From contig NZ_ATTH01000001.1 in NCBI RefSeq assembly GCF_000419585.1, forward strand, positions 2,192,005-2,256,004: a stretch of 64,000 nucleotides of DNA, written 5' to 3'. The DNA is from Salisaeta longa DSM 21114. GTDB taxonomy: Bacteria > Bacteroidota > Rhodothermia > Rhodothermales > Salinibacteraceae. Both the position numbers and the translations under genes were made by a program. Below, piece by piece: positions 57,371-64,000 of the stretch. A model generated the notes under the pieces. It searched no databases and was not told the DNA's origin. It was given only the letters and a program-made list of their open reading frames with translations. The stretch's first letter is position 1; each line of letters opens with the position of its first letter.

Positions 57371-58030
57371 ATGGCGAAGCAGAAAGTAGAAGTCGTTACC
57401 CGAAAGAAAAAGGACCGGCAGGGGTTTAACAACCGCTACGACGCGCTCCAGGAAATGACCGACGAAGACCTCATGTCTCAGTTTCAGGCTGGGACGGTGG
57501 AGGCCTTCAACATTCTGGTGGAGCGGTATTCCGACCGGCTCATGCAGTACCTGTACCGCTTTCTTGGCGACATGAAGCGGTGTGAGGATCTGCTGCAGGA
57601 AACCTTCTTGCGCGTGCACCGCAACCGGCACTCGTACCGCCGGATTGCGAAGTTCTCGACGTGGCTCTACACGATCGCGGGCAACCTCGCGCGCTCCGAG
57701 TACCGGAAGCGCAAGCGCCGCCGGATGCAGTCGATCCAGTCGGTGAACCGCGACAACGAAGAGTACGAGATGGAGATTCCGGACGAGTCGTTCTCGCCGG
57801 ATAAGCATGCCGAGAGCACCATCCAGGATCGCTACATCCAGGAGGCCATGAACGAGATCCCATCCGCCTTCCGCGAGGTGGTGGTCTTGCGAGACATCCA
57901 GCAGCTGGCCTACGATGAGATTGCAGAGATTACGGGGCTGCCCATGGGTACGGTGAAGAGCCGCATCAACCGAGGCCGCACCAAGCTGCAGGCGCTCCTG
58001 AAGGATGTCTATCCCTACGACGAAGTGTAA
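57371..58030 (+). CDS. ECF-family RNA polymerase sigma factor (RpoE-like)
   Basis: The 219-residue protein has a basic N-terminal tail (MAKQKVEVVTRKKKDRQG), region 2 at about 40-110 (FNILVERYSDRLMQYLYRFL, CEDLLQETFLRVHRNRHSY, FSTWLYTIAGNLARSEYRKR) and region 4 at about 155-210 (REVVVLRDIQQLAYDEIAE, then GTVKSRINRGR). It is the more standard RpoE/SigW-like ECF class, not the kinase-linked type at 483. The start at 57371 is chosen over the upstream in-frame ATG at 57332 (residue 1 of a longer reading). No linked anti-sigma gene is present. Confidence 0.9.
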   Translation: MAKQKVEVVTRKKKDRQGFNNRYDALQEMTDEDLMSQFQAGTVEAFNILVERYSDRLMQYLYRFLGDMKRCEDLLQETFLRVHRNRHSYRRIAKFSTWLYTIAGNLARSEYRKRKRRRMQSIQSVNRDNEEYEMEIPDESFSPDKHAESTIQDRYIQEAMNEIPSAFREVVVLRDIQQLAYDEIAEITGLPMGTVKSRINRGRTKLQALLKDVYPYDEV

Positions 58031-58070
58031 CCGCTCTGTGCTGCTGCTGAGCACGTTTGCACCAACACCG

Positions 58071-58108
58071 AACGAAGCACCGGCGGGCTGCCCTGTCGGT
58101 GCTTCGTT
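58071..58108. terminator. hairpin after the sigma factor gene
   Basis: AACGAAGCACCG (58071-58082) and CGGTGCTTCGTT (58097-58108) form a perfect 12-bp stem with a 14-nt loop, 40 nt after the sigma stop. There is no T tract, so it may be a weak or Rho-helped terminator. Confidence 0.5.
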
Positions 58109-58166
58109 GTGCGTGGGCCGTGCTCCCGCCTTGTTACGCGCTTGCTTGCTTCTGCACCCTCCGGCT

Positions 58167-58472
58167 ATGGCTTCTCCCCATCCACAACGCGTATCGGTTG
58201 ACATCGACGCCCAAACGCTGACCATCGACTGGTCCGACGGCCACTCGTCGGTCTACCCGCTCGATGGCCTCCGGCGCGCCTGTCCCTGTGCCCACTGCCG
58301 CGGCGCCCACGGCGCTCCGCCCGTCGATGCGGCCGTGCTGGACCACCCCGCCCGACGCCGCTGGACCGACGTCCGCGTGGAAACCGCCGGCAGCATGGGC
58401 CTGCGCATTACGTGGGACGACGGCCACAACGACGGCATCTACACGTGGGAGCGGTTGCGCGCGCTACGCTGA
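58167..58472 (+). CDS. DUF971 protein
   Basis: The 101-residue protein has the DUF971 pattern: VSVDIDAQTLTIDWSDGHSS, PLDGLRRACPCAHCRGAHG, and GLRITWDDGHNDGIYTW near the C-terminus. The CPCAHCRG cysteines suggest metal or iron-sulfur handling. DUF971 often accompanies Fe-S cluster or carnitine-type genes, but here it is alone. The ATG at 58167 (MASPHPQRVS) gives the normal family length. Confidence 0.85.
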   Translation: MASPHPQRVSVDIDAQTLTIDWSDGHSSVYPLDGLRRACPCAHCRGAHGAPPVDAAVLDHPARRRWTDVRVETAGSMGLRITWDDGHNDGIYTWERLRALR

Positions 58473-58498
58473 CGGTTCATACAGTGCCCACGCCGTAC

Positions 58499-58882
58499 TT
58501 AGTTGGCCGCGGCTTGCAGCGGAAACTGCGGAATGGGGACGCGAAACCGCTCGCCGTCGGCGCCCTGCACGAGAAAATTCCCATCCACGACGCCCTCAAA
58601 GGAGGCAATGGTACACGTACCGTCGTACACATGCGTTTGGCCCGGTTCAATGACGGGCTGCGCGCGCAGGGGCTCGTCGCCCGCAATGTCTTGGAGCTGC
58701 CCACTGGCCTCCTGAATCGTCCACCGCCGCCGCACCAGCTGCACGTCCGTGCCGGTGCGATTGGTGATGTGTACGGCATAGCCAAATGCAAACCGCATGT
58801 CGAAAAAACTTGACGGTTCGTCGAGGTATACCGGATGCACCGCGACCGTGATGCCGCGTGTGGTCGCTACGTAGCTGAGCAT
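58499..58882 (-). CDS. apaG: ApaG domain protein
   Basis: The 127-residue protein starts at ATG 58880-58882 (MLSYVATTRGITVAVHP). It has the ApaG pattern FAFGYAVHITNRTGTDVQLV, RRRWTIQEASGQLQDIAGD and a C-terminal VYDGTCTIASFEGVVDGN. ApaG is a small immunoglobulin-like fold protein whose role is still debated (linked to Co2+ and Mg2+ handling). Convergent with DUF971, with 26 nt between. Confidence 0.92.
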   Translation of the reverse strand: MLSYVATTRGITVAVHPVYLDEPSSFFDMRFAFGYAVHITNRTGTDVQLVRRRWTIQEASGQLQDIAGDEPLRAQPVIEPGQTHVYDGTCTIASFEGVVDGNFLVQGADGERFRVPIPQFPLQAAAN

Positions 58883-59095
58883 AATGCGTCTTGAAGCGAA
58901 TGAATCCCAAGGCTGCACGCGATAATGCACCAAATGCATGCCGCAGACGCGACACATCTGCCAGCTGTTACGGCTGAGTAACGAATTGTTTTCTTTTATG
59001 GACAAAAAGCGCTTCCGGCCTGCGCCATTGGTTGACACCTTGCTGCGTGATACGCTTTTTAGGAATCCAGCATCTTCTTGCAGCCGATCGTGCCT

Positions 59096-59806
59096 ATGCA
59101 GCGCTCCGCCCCCTGGTCTCGCAGTCGCCTTGCGGCCCTCAATGCCCAGTTCGAACCGCAGCACCCGCGCGTTGTCCTCGACTGGGCCGTGCGCGTCTTT
59201 GGGCCGGATGTGGTGCAAGGCACCGGCTTTGGGCCCTCGGGCATCGTGATCATGCATATGCTAGCGGAGCTTGCGCCCGGAAGCACGGTATTCTTCCTTG
59301 ATACCGACCTCCTCTTTCCGGAGACGTACGCCCTGCGCGATACGCTTGCTGCACAGCTCGACGTTACCATCGAGCGCGTGCACGGCGGCCTCTCGCTCGA
59401 CGAGCAGGCCGAACAGGCAGGGCCCGCGTTGTGGGAGCGGGCGCCGGATCGGTGCTGCCACCTGCGCAAGGTGGTGCCGCTGAAGCGCTACCTCGCCACG
59501 AAGCGCGCTTGGATCACCGGGCTCCGCCGCGACCAGTCGAAGCAGCGTGCCAACACGCCCATCCTGCAATGGATTCCGCGCTACGAGGTGTTCAAGCTCA
59601 ACCCGCTGGCCACGTGGTCACGCAAAGATGTATGGAAGTACCTGTTCGCGCACAACCTTCCGTACAACGCCTTGCACGACGAAGGCTATCCCAGCATCGG
59701 ATGCATGCCGTGCACGCAGGCCGTAAACCGCGACGGCTACACCCGCGAGGGGCGGTGGCAAGGGCGCGACAAGACAGAATGCGGCCTGCACGTTGATCCC
59801 TCCTAG
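59096..59806 (+). CDS. cysH: phosphoadenylyl-/adenylyl-sulfate reductase
   Basis: The 236-residue enzyme has the PAPS/APS reductase fold: DVVQGTGFGPSGIVIMHML near 45, FFLDTDLLFPETYALRDTL near 68, and LEVATKR-like KRYLATKRAWITGLRRDQSK near 145. Cysteines in DRCCHLRK near 130 and SIGCMPCTQAV ... TECGLH near the C-terminus are the pattern of 4Fe-4S-containing adenylyl-sulfate reductases (CC and CxxC plus catalytic ECGLH). It reduces activated sulfate to sulfite, feeding cysteine. The ATG at 59096 is chosen over the upstream TTG at 59078. Confidence 0.92.
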   Translation: MQRSAPWSRSRLAALNAQFEPQHPRVVLDWAVRVFGPDVVQGTGFGPSGIVIMHMLAELAPGSTVFFLDTDLLFPETYALRDTLAAQLDVTIERVHGGLSLDEQAEQAGPALWERAPDRCCHLRKVVPLKRYLATKRAWITGLRRDQSKQRANTPILQWIPRYEVFKLNPLATWSRKDVWKYLFAHNLPYNALHDEGYPSIGCMPCTQAVNRDGYTREGRWQGRDKTECGLHVDPS

Positions 59807-59821
59807 CCCACACACAAAAAC

Positions 59822-59850
59822 GCCCTACAGCAGCCGGGCTACTGTAGGGC
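59822..59850 (-). terminator. terminator reading on the minus strand
   Basis: GCCCTACAG (59822-59830) and CTGTAGGGC (59842-59850) are exact complements; on the minus strand the stem is followed by GTTTTTG. A run of As on the other side could also act for the plus strand, only weakly. It would end transcripts from the CBS gene or from an RNA in 59860-60200. Confidence 0.7.
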
Positions 59851-59859
59851 AAAAAGGGC

Positions 59860-60200
59860 GAGCCGCGCCGTGCAGCGACCAGGCGAGAAGAACCTCTTCT
59901 CGGACAATGTGGGGGCCGCCCAGAGCCTTTCGACGTCCACTGTTATCTGTACCCATCGAAGCGCCTATCGGTACAGCGCGCTGCGGCGACAAGGGCGCAA
60001 CTCCGCGCCGCAACACGTGAGGCCTGCCGGCCGGTCCTGGAGGTAAGCCTCCTATGGTATAGGTGCAGATTCTTCTTTAACCGTGGCTGCATCGCGCACG
60101 GCTCGCGAGAAGGCTGTACCGTACGAGACGGCCGGCGTTTCGCGCAGGGGCTGCGCTTACCATCATCTCCACATGGCCCGACCGCACGGCCCACCCACGC
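59860..60200 (-). ncRNA. candidate structured RNA of unknown family
   Basis: About 340 nt with no convincing reading frame lie between the CBS gene stop and the terminator at 59822-59850. Hairpin after hairpin can be drawn: GAGAAG/CTTCTC near 59885, CTGTACC/GGTACAG at 59947 and 59970, GCGGCG/CGCCGC near 59984 and 60005, GGAGG/CCTCC at 60038, GCGCAG/CTGCGC near 60142. With a minus-strand terminator at its end this looks like an RNA gene or a long 3' UTR. I checked by eye for RNase P, tmRNA, 6S and SRP hallmarks and found none that are clear. Confidence 0.35.
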
Positions 60201-60206
60201 GGCGCC

Positions 60207-60866
60207 CTACACCTCCAGGTAGTGCATAAACTCGTCCACCCGGCTCACCAGCTCGCTGTCTTCTTCGCCAAACGAGGCCACCACGTGGTACCCATGATGC
60301 TCCAGCACGTGGCGCACCCGCGACGTGTCGCGCGTGTTGAGCTTGAGCGTGATGCGAATCTTATCGGTGCTTGTGGCCTGCGCCTCGGAGGCCACGGCGC
60401 ACACCTTGGCGCCGTTTTGTTCGATTACGTGGATCAGCTTGGCCAGGGTGTAGTCGCGCGGGTCCACCTCCAGCGCCAAAATCGCCCCCGACTCCTCAGC
60501 CGCGAGCATGCGCGCAAACTGATCGAAGATGTCGTGCCGGCGCAGCAGCCCCAGGTAGTGCCCGGCCTCGTCGGTGACGGGCACGGTGCTTAGGGTGTGC
60601 TCCACCATCGTGCGCGCCGCGTCGAAGATGTGGGCGTCGGGGGGGACGCTCACCGGGCGCGCCAGCAGCAAACCCTCCACCGGCGCGTCGGGGCCGGCAG
60701 CCTTCATGAGCTGATCTTCCGAAATGACACCCACCAAAACGTCCTCATCGTCTACCACCGGCAGGTGATGCACGTGGTGCTCCAACAGACGCCCCAGGGC
60801 GTCTTCGACCGTGTCGTCAACCGCCAGCGGCAGCGTTTCCGTATGAATAGCGTCGCGTACCCTCAT
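60207..60866 (-). CDS. CBS-domain pair protein with ACT-like C-terminus
   Basis: The 219-residue protein has two CBS motifs: MRVRDAIHTETLPLAVDDTV with HHLPVVDDEDVLVGVISED, then VSVPPDAHIFDAARTMVEH with HTLSTVPVTDEAGHYLGLL. Residues about 135-215 look like an ACT-type regulatory domain (AILALEVDPRDYTLAKLI ... KLNTRDTSRVRHVLEHHGY). CBS pairs bind adenosine nucleotides. The ATG at 60864-60866 gives a normal AcuB-like protein; longer readings to 60944 are not conserved. Effector and partner unknown. Confidence 0.82.
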   Translation of the reverse strand: MRVRDAIHTETLPLAVDDTVEDALGRLLEHHVHHLPVVDDEDVLVGVISEDQLMKAAGPDAPVEGLLLARPVSVPPDAHIFDAARTMVEHTLSTVPVTDEAGHYLGLLRRHDIFDQFARMLAAEESGAILALEVDPRDYTLAKLIHVIEQNGAKVCAVASEAQATSTDKIRITLKLNTRDTSRVRHVLEHHGYHVVASFGEEDSELVSRVDEFMHYLEV

Positions 60867-61079
60867 AACCGTCACCGAAGGATCGTGAGCGCAGGCAGAG
60901 CCTGCAAGAAATAGCGCAGTAGGCTGTGTGAAGGAACCGTGCAAGGGTCATGCCGCATCGTACGCTACAGGAACTTGTGCGCCATACCCTACATCGGCCT
61001 CGTTGCTCAAGGTTGAGCCTTTCACCCAACATCCAATATACAAACGGTGGAGGATGTGTGAAAGTTACGCCGCGATGCG

Positions 61080-62447
61080 TTACGACGTTGCCACAGACGC
61101 CGGTGTGGTGGCGTAGGGCGCGTCGGCATCTTCGTCGGCCGGACGCACAACCCCTTGGGCCCCAATCATCCGGCGCACGCGCGGCAGATGCGCCGCATCG
61201 GCTCGAAATGCGATGCGCGCCACTGCTTGCGGGGCATCGGAGGAACCGTTGGCGTACAGGTATTCTTCCGCCGAGACGTCGGCCACGTCGTGCAGGTAGG
61301 CGATGGCCTTGGGCTTCGTAACCGGCACGTACGCCACGCACGCCACGTAGTCGCGCTCAATGAGCGCCAGCAGCTGCGTCTTGAGTTGCTCCAGCCCAAT
61401 GCCACGCAGCGCCGAAACGAAGGCCGCGTCCGGATACTCCGACCGCAGCGCGCGCAGCAGGGCCTGGTCCTCCAACGCGTCTACTTTGTTGAACACGATG
61501 AGCGTGGGCTTGTCGCCCGACTCCAGCTCTTGCAACGTTGTGTGCACCACCTGCATGTGGTCGCGAAAGCGCGGGTGCGTAACGTCTACCACGTGCATCA
61601 GCACATCGGCCGTGCGCACTTCATCCAGCGTGCTCTTAAAGCTTTCGATGAGGCGGTGCGGGAGCTTGCGGATAAAGCCCACCGTGTCGGACAGCAGCAC
61701 CTCCTTGTTGTCGTCCAGCGTAATGGAGCGCGTGGTGGTGTCCAGCGTCGCAAACAGCTGGTCCTCGGCAAGCACGGTGGTGTCGTCGGCCATCGCGTTC
61801 ATGAGGGTCGACTTCCCGGCGTTGGTGTAGCCGACCAGCGACACCGTGGTAAACGCATCGCGCCCCTTCCGCTGCGTGGTACGCTGCCGGTCGATCTGCT
61901 CCAGCTGCTCGCGGAGCTTGGCAATGCGCGTGTCGATGAGGCGGCGGTCGGTCTCAATCTGCTGCTCGCCCGGGCCCTTTGTACCAATACCGCCCTTTTG
62001 GCGGGAAAGGTGGGTCCAGCGGCGGGTGAGGCGCGACCGCAGGTAATGAAGCTGTGCGAGCTCGACCTGTGTTTTGGCTGCCCGCGTTTTGGCGCGGCTC
62101 GCAAAGATGTCAAGGATGAGCCCGGAGCGGTCGAGCAACTTGCAGTTGACCTGCTTCTCGATGTTGCGCACCTGCACCGGCGCAAGGTCGTCGTCGAAGA
62201 TGATCAGGTCGGCGCCATGCCGGTTGGCCATCCGCTGGAGCTGCCGCACCTTGCCCGACCCGATAAACGTCGCCGGATCGGGGCTCGTCATGGACTGCGT
62301 CATGCGCTCAACCACCGACGCCCCGGCGGTGCGCGCGAGTTGCTCCAGCTCGTTCAGGTTATCACGGACGTCCCAGCGCGACACATCGGGCGTTGCGACG
62401 CCAACTAAAATCGCTGTCTCCAGCGTCTCCTTCGTAGGGGTGTGCAA
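61080..62447 (-). CDS. hflX: ribosome-associated GTPase HflX
   Basis: The 455-residue GTPase has an N-terminal HflX domain (GSGKVRQLQRMANRHGADLI, LIIFDDDLAPVQVRNIEKQV, then RSGLILDIFASRAKTRAAKT and RQKGGIGTKGPGEQQIETDR) and a G domain with GYTNAGKSTLMNA near 210, DTVGFIRKLPHRL near 255 and NKVDAL near 320. It splits or rescues stalled ribosomes under stress. The start MHTPTKETLE is a good match for a short lead-in. Minus strand, about 210 nt upstream of the CBS gene start. Confidence 0.94.
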   Translation of the reverse strand: MHTPTKETLETAILVGVATPDVSRWDVRDNLNELEQLARTAGASVVERMTQSMTSPDPATFIGSGKVRQLQRMANRHGADLIIFDDDLAPVQVRNIEKQVNCKLLDRSGLILDIFASRAKTRAAKTQVELAQLHYLRSRLTRRWTHLSRQKGGIGTKGPGEQQIETDRRLIDTRIAKLREQLEQIDRQRTTQRKGRDAFTTVSLVGYTNAGKSTLMNAMADDTTVLAEDQLFATLDTTTRSITLDDNKEVLLSDTVGFIRKLPHRLIESFKSTLDEVRTADVLMHVVDVTHPRFRDHMQVVHTTLQELESGDKPTLIVFNKVDALEDQALLRALRSEYPDAAFVSALRGIGLEQLKTQLLALIERDYVACVAYVPVTKPKAIAYLHDVADVSAEEYLYANGSSDAPQAVARIAFRADAAHLPRVRRMIGAQGVVRPADEDADAPYATTPASVATS

Positions 62448-62563
62448 AAGTGGAGGGACCGGTTAAGCCCAGATTGTTCGGGGAATACATCGAAGCGGTA
62501 TGGAGCAGGATGTACGGCGAATGCAGAGAAATGTTGCGGTTTTGCTGCGTGCGCGCCCCTTCT

Positions 62564-64000
62564 TTACTCGGGTTGCAGCGTACGCCGGATGGTGCGTGTG
62601 GCGGTGGCCTGCGTGCGCGTATCCTCCACGGTGACGGTAATGGCCAGCGCCCGCGGCTTTTTGAGGGCTTCCGTGGCCAGGTCGAGCAGCAGGTACTCGC
62701 TGCTGCGCGCAGACGTGCCGGTGTAGGTGGCTTCGGTGGTCGTCGTTTGCACGTCGTCGCGCCACAGGGAGCGCCAGCCGCCCTCGGTGCGCTCGTTTAC
62801 GGTGTAGGCCACGCGGTAACGCGTGCGTCCGGTGGCATCTTGCGCGAGTCCGTACACCTCAAAATGCAGCACGAGCGGCGTGCTGGGGGTGAGGGTTGGA
62901 AACGGATACGGCGTCGCGCGCGTCAGGGTGCGCGCCGCGGTGTCGGGGAGCGTCATCACTTGCAGATCGCTCATGCGCAGGCCCGGCCCCGGCGGAAGCG
63001 CCGCGAGCGAGTCGCGGAGCACGGTGCCTTGTGCGCGCCGCGGGCCCAGCGTGCGCGCCGCGATGTTGTCGTACTGCGCCCAGTGCACGCGCAGATGCTG
63101 CATGGCCCGCGTGGCTGGCACCTGTAGCGACGCAACCACCGCTGCATCGGAGGAGGCGCGCTGGGCCGTGGCCGGCACCGGACGCACCTGCCGGGCGCGA
63201 TGGGTGACGCGATACGCCCGGTTGTACTGATTGAGGCGAAGGTACAGCAACGCCGCCCGCGCAGAATCACCCCGCAGATCGGCACTGCGCACGCCCCAAT
63301 CAATGGCCAAGCGCGTGCGGCCATCGGGCGTTAGGAAGCGCGTGGTTTGCACCGCCGCAGGCAAGCGCGGCACATCGTCGAGCAGGGCCGTGTACTGCGC
63401 CGGCATCGCCGCCCGCCGCCGACGCGCCGCCTGCACCTCCGCGCGGCGCCCCTGCTGCACGATGCGCGTCACCTGCTGGTTGGGGGGCGGAATGCCCATC
63501 ATAGGATCCCACGAGATGATGCGCGTCTGGTTGATGCCGCTGCCCACCTCCACCGACTGCGTGCTTCCATTGCCAAACGACTGGCCGGTGCGTGCCTCGA
63601 AGGCCGCATCGGCACGGGCCTTCACTGCCTGCATCTCCTGCCAGTCCATGTAGTTGGCCACGTTGTCGTAGCGCGCGCCGTAGTCGATATGCATAAGGGC
63701 CAGTTGCCGGTAGATGTACTCCATGGCGGCCAAGCTGGAATACGCAATGTTGTAGCTGCGCTCCGAGTTGCCGCGCCCGTAGCGGAGGGTGGGGGGCAAC
63801 AGTTCGCGGGGCGTCCCCAGCCGGTAGCAGTCGCCCGGGCGGCGAATGAACAGGTAGTAGCCCGCTTCGTGGATATGGTCGTACGCCCAGAACACGTTCT
63901 CGGGGAAATCGGATGCGCTCACCGGTACGCCAAACCGAAACACGTCCAGGAAAAAGTCGCCACTGTCGTACGTGACGGTTTCGGTGCGCGACGGGGGGCC
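62564..64000 (-). CDS. secreted-type protein of unknown function, cut by the right edge
   Basis: At least 478 codons on the minus strand stay open to the window edge. Visible features: FGVPVSASDFPENVFWAYDH, IHEAGYYLFIRRPGDCYRL, then an Arg- and Ala-rich helical middle (RRRRAAMPAQY), and a beta-rich C-terminal half with LVLHFEVYGLAQDATGRTRY and VAYTVNERTEGGWRSLWRD. This resembles large secreted or GWxTD-type proteins of Rhodothermota in its C-terminal half, but I cannot see the diagnostic N-terminal part. The true start lies outside the window. Confidence 0.55.
   Translation of the reverse strand, partial: GPPSRTETVTYDSGDFFLDVFRFGVPVSASDFPENVFWAYDHIHEAGYYLFIRRPGDCYRLGTPRELLPPTLRYGRGNSERSYNIAYSSLAAMEYIYRQLALMHIDYGARYDNVANYMDWQEMQAVKARADAAFEARTGQSFGNGSTQSVEVGSGINQTRIISWDPMMGIPPPNQQVTRIVQQGRRAEVQAARRRRAAMPAQYTALLDDVPRLPAAVQTTRFLTPDGRTRLAIDWGVRSADLRGDSARAALLYLRLNQYNRAYRVTHRARQVRPVPATAQRASSDAAVVASLQVPATRAMQHLRVHWAQYDNIAARTLGPRRAQGTVLRDSLAALPPGPGLRMSDLQVMTLPDTAARTLTRATPYPFPTLTPSTPLVLHFEVYGLAQDATGRTRYRVAYTVNERTEGGWRSLWRDDVQTTTTEATYTGTSARSSEYLLLDLATEALKKPRALAITVTVEDTRTQATATRTIRRTLQPE

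Noticed and set aside
59860..60200. RNase P, tmRNA, 6S or SRP RNA.
   Set aside because: None of the signature sequences was seen; kept only as an unidentified candidate RNA.

Overview
The window reads as chromosome from a GC-rich bacterium of the Rhodothermota/Salinibacter type (inference). Pointers are the ECF sigma factor beside a TPR-carrying Ser/Thr kinase, acidic proteins, a class II (B12) ribonucleotide reductase carrying an intein, SD-poor starts, and a mix of MlaE/F/D lipid transport, TPR lipoproteins and an RCK-carrying permease and antiporter. Species cannot be named from sequence alone.

Layout. 1-5.4 kb: end of a lipoprotein gene, ECF sigma factor plus TPR kinase, a REP-associated (RAYT) transposase with a perfect palindrome inside its own reading frame, and a HEPN/MNT pair whose HEPN partner is internally shortened. 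5.5-8.5 kb: a lower-GC two-gene block, a membrane-anchored PIN-like protein and a possible nuclease-like partner, next to an orphan terminator. 8.7-28.2 kb: core genes nrdJ (with intein), uvrA, nrnA-like DHH phosphoesterase, pepA, pdxA, glutamate dehydrogenase, Na+/H+ antiporter, glycerophosphodiesterase, amino-acid permease and a methyltransferase. The nrdJ upstream region carries DnaA boxes.

28.2-43.5 kb is an accessory island. It opens with a 332-bp duplication of the methyltransferase 3' end that brackets a DUF433/DUF5615 toxin-antitoxin pair and a small ORF; next to it lies a decapitated HIT gene. An AT-rich stretch follows, then a phosphorothioation-type defence cassette: sspB (DUF4007), sspC (large ATPase) and sspD (PAPS-reductase-like). 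An IS256-family element separates these from four co-directional genes: SF2 helicase, GHKL ATPase, a triple winged-helix-like protein and a PLD nuclease. I infer that SspBCD modify DNA with sulfur and the four downstream proteins form the restriction arm. This resembles the described sspBCD-sspFGH arrangement in outline, but has four genes, and two of them share a C-terminal module. An ART-like protein closes the island.

43.5-64 kb returns to housekeeping genes: RidA, tRNA-Ala(CGC), a GNAT, a PLP racemase-like protein, fumarylacetoacetase with a conserved partner, a TPR lipoprotein, a cystathionine gamma-synthase-like enzyme, thiolase, mlaD/F/E, rarA, a second ECF sigma factor, DUF971, apaG, cysH, a CBS-domain protein, hflX and a secreted-type protein cut by the window edge. 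A highly structured stretch of about 340 nt between cysH and the CBS gene, ending in a minus-strand terminator, may be an unidentified RNA.
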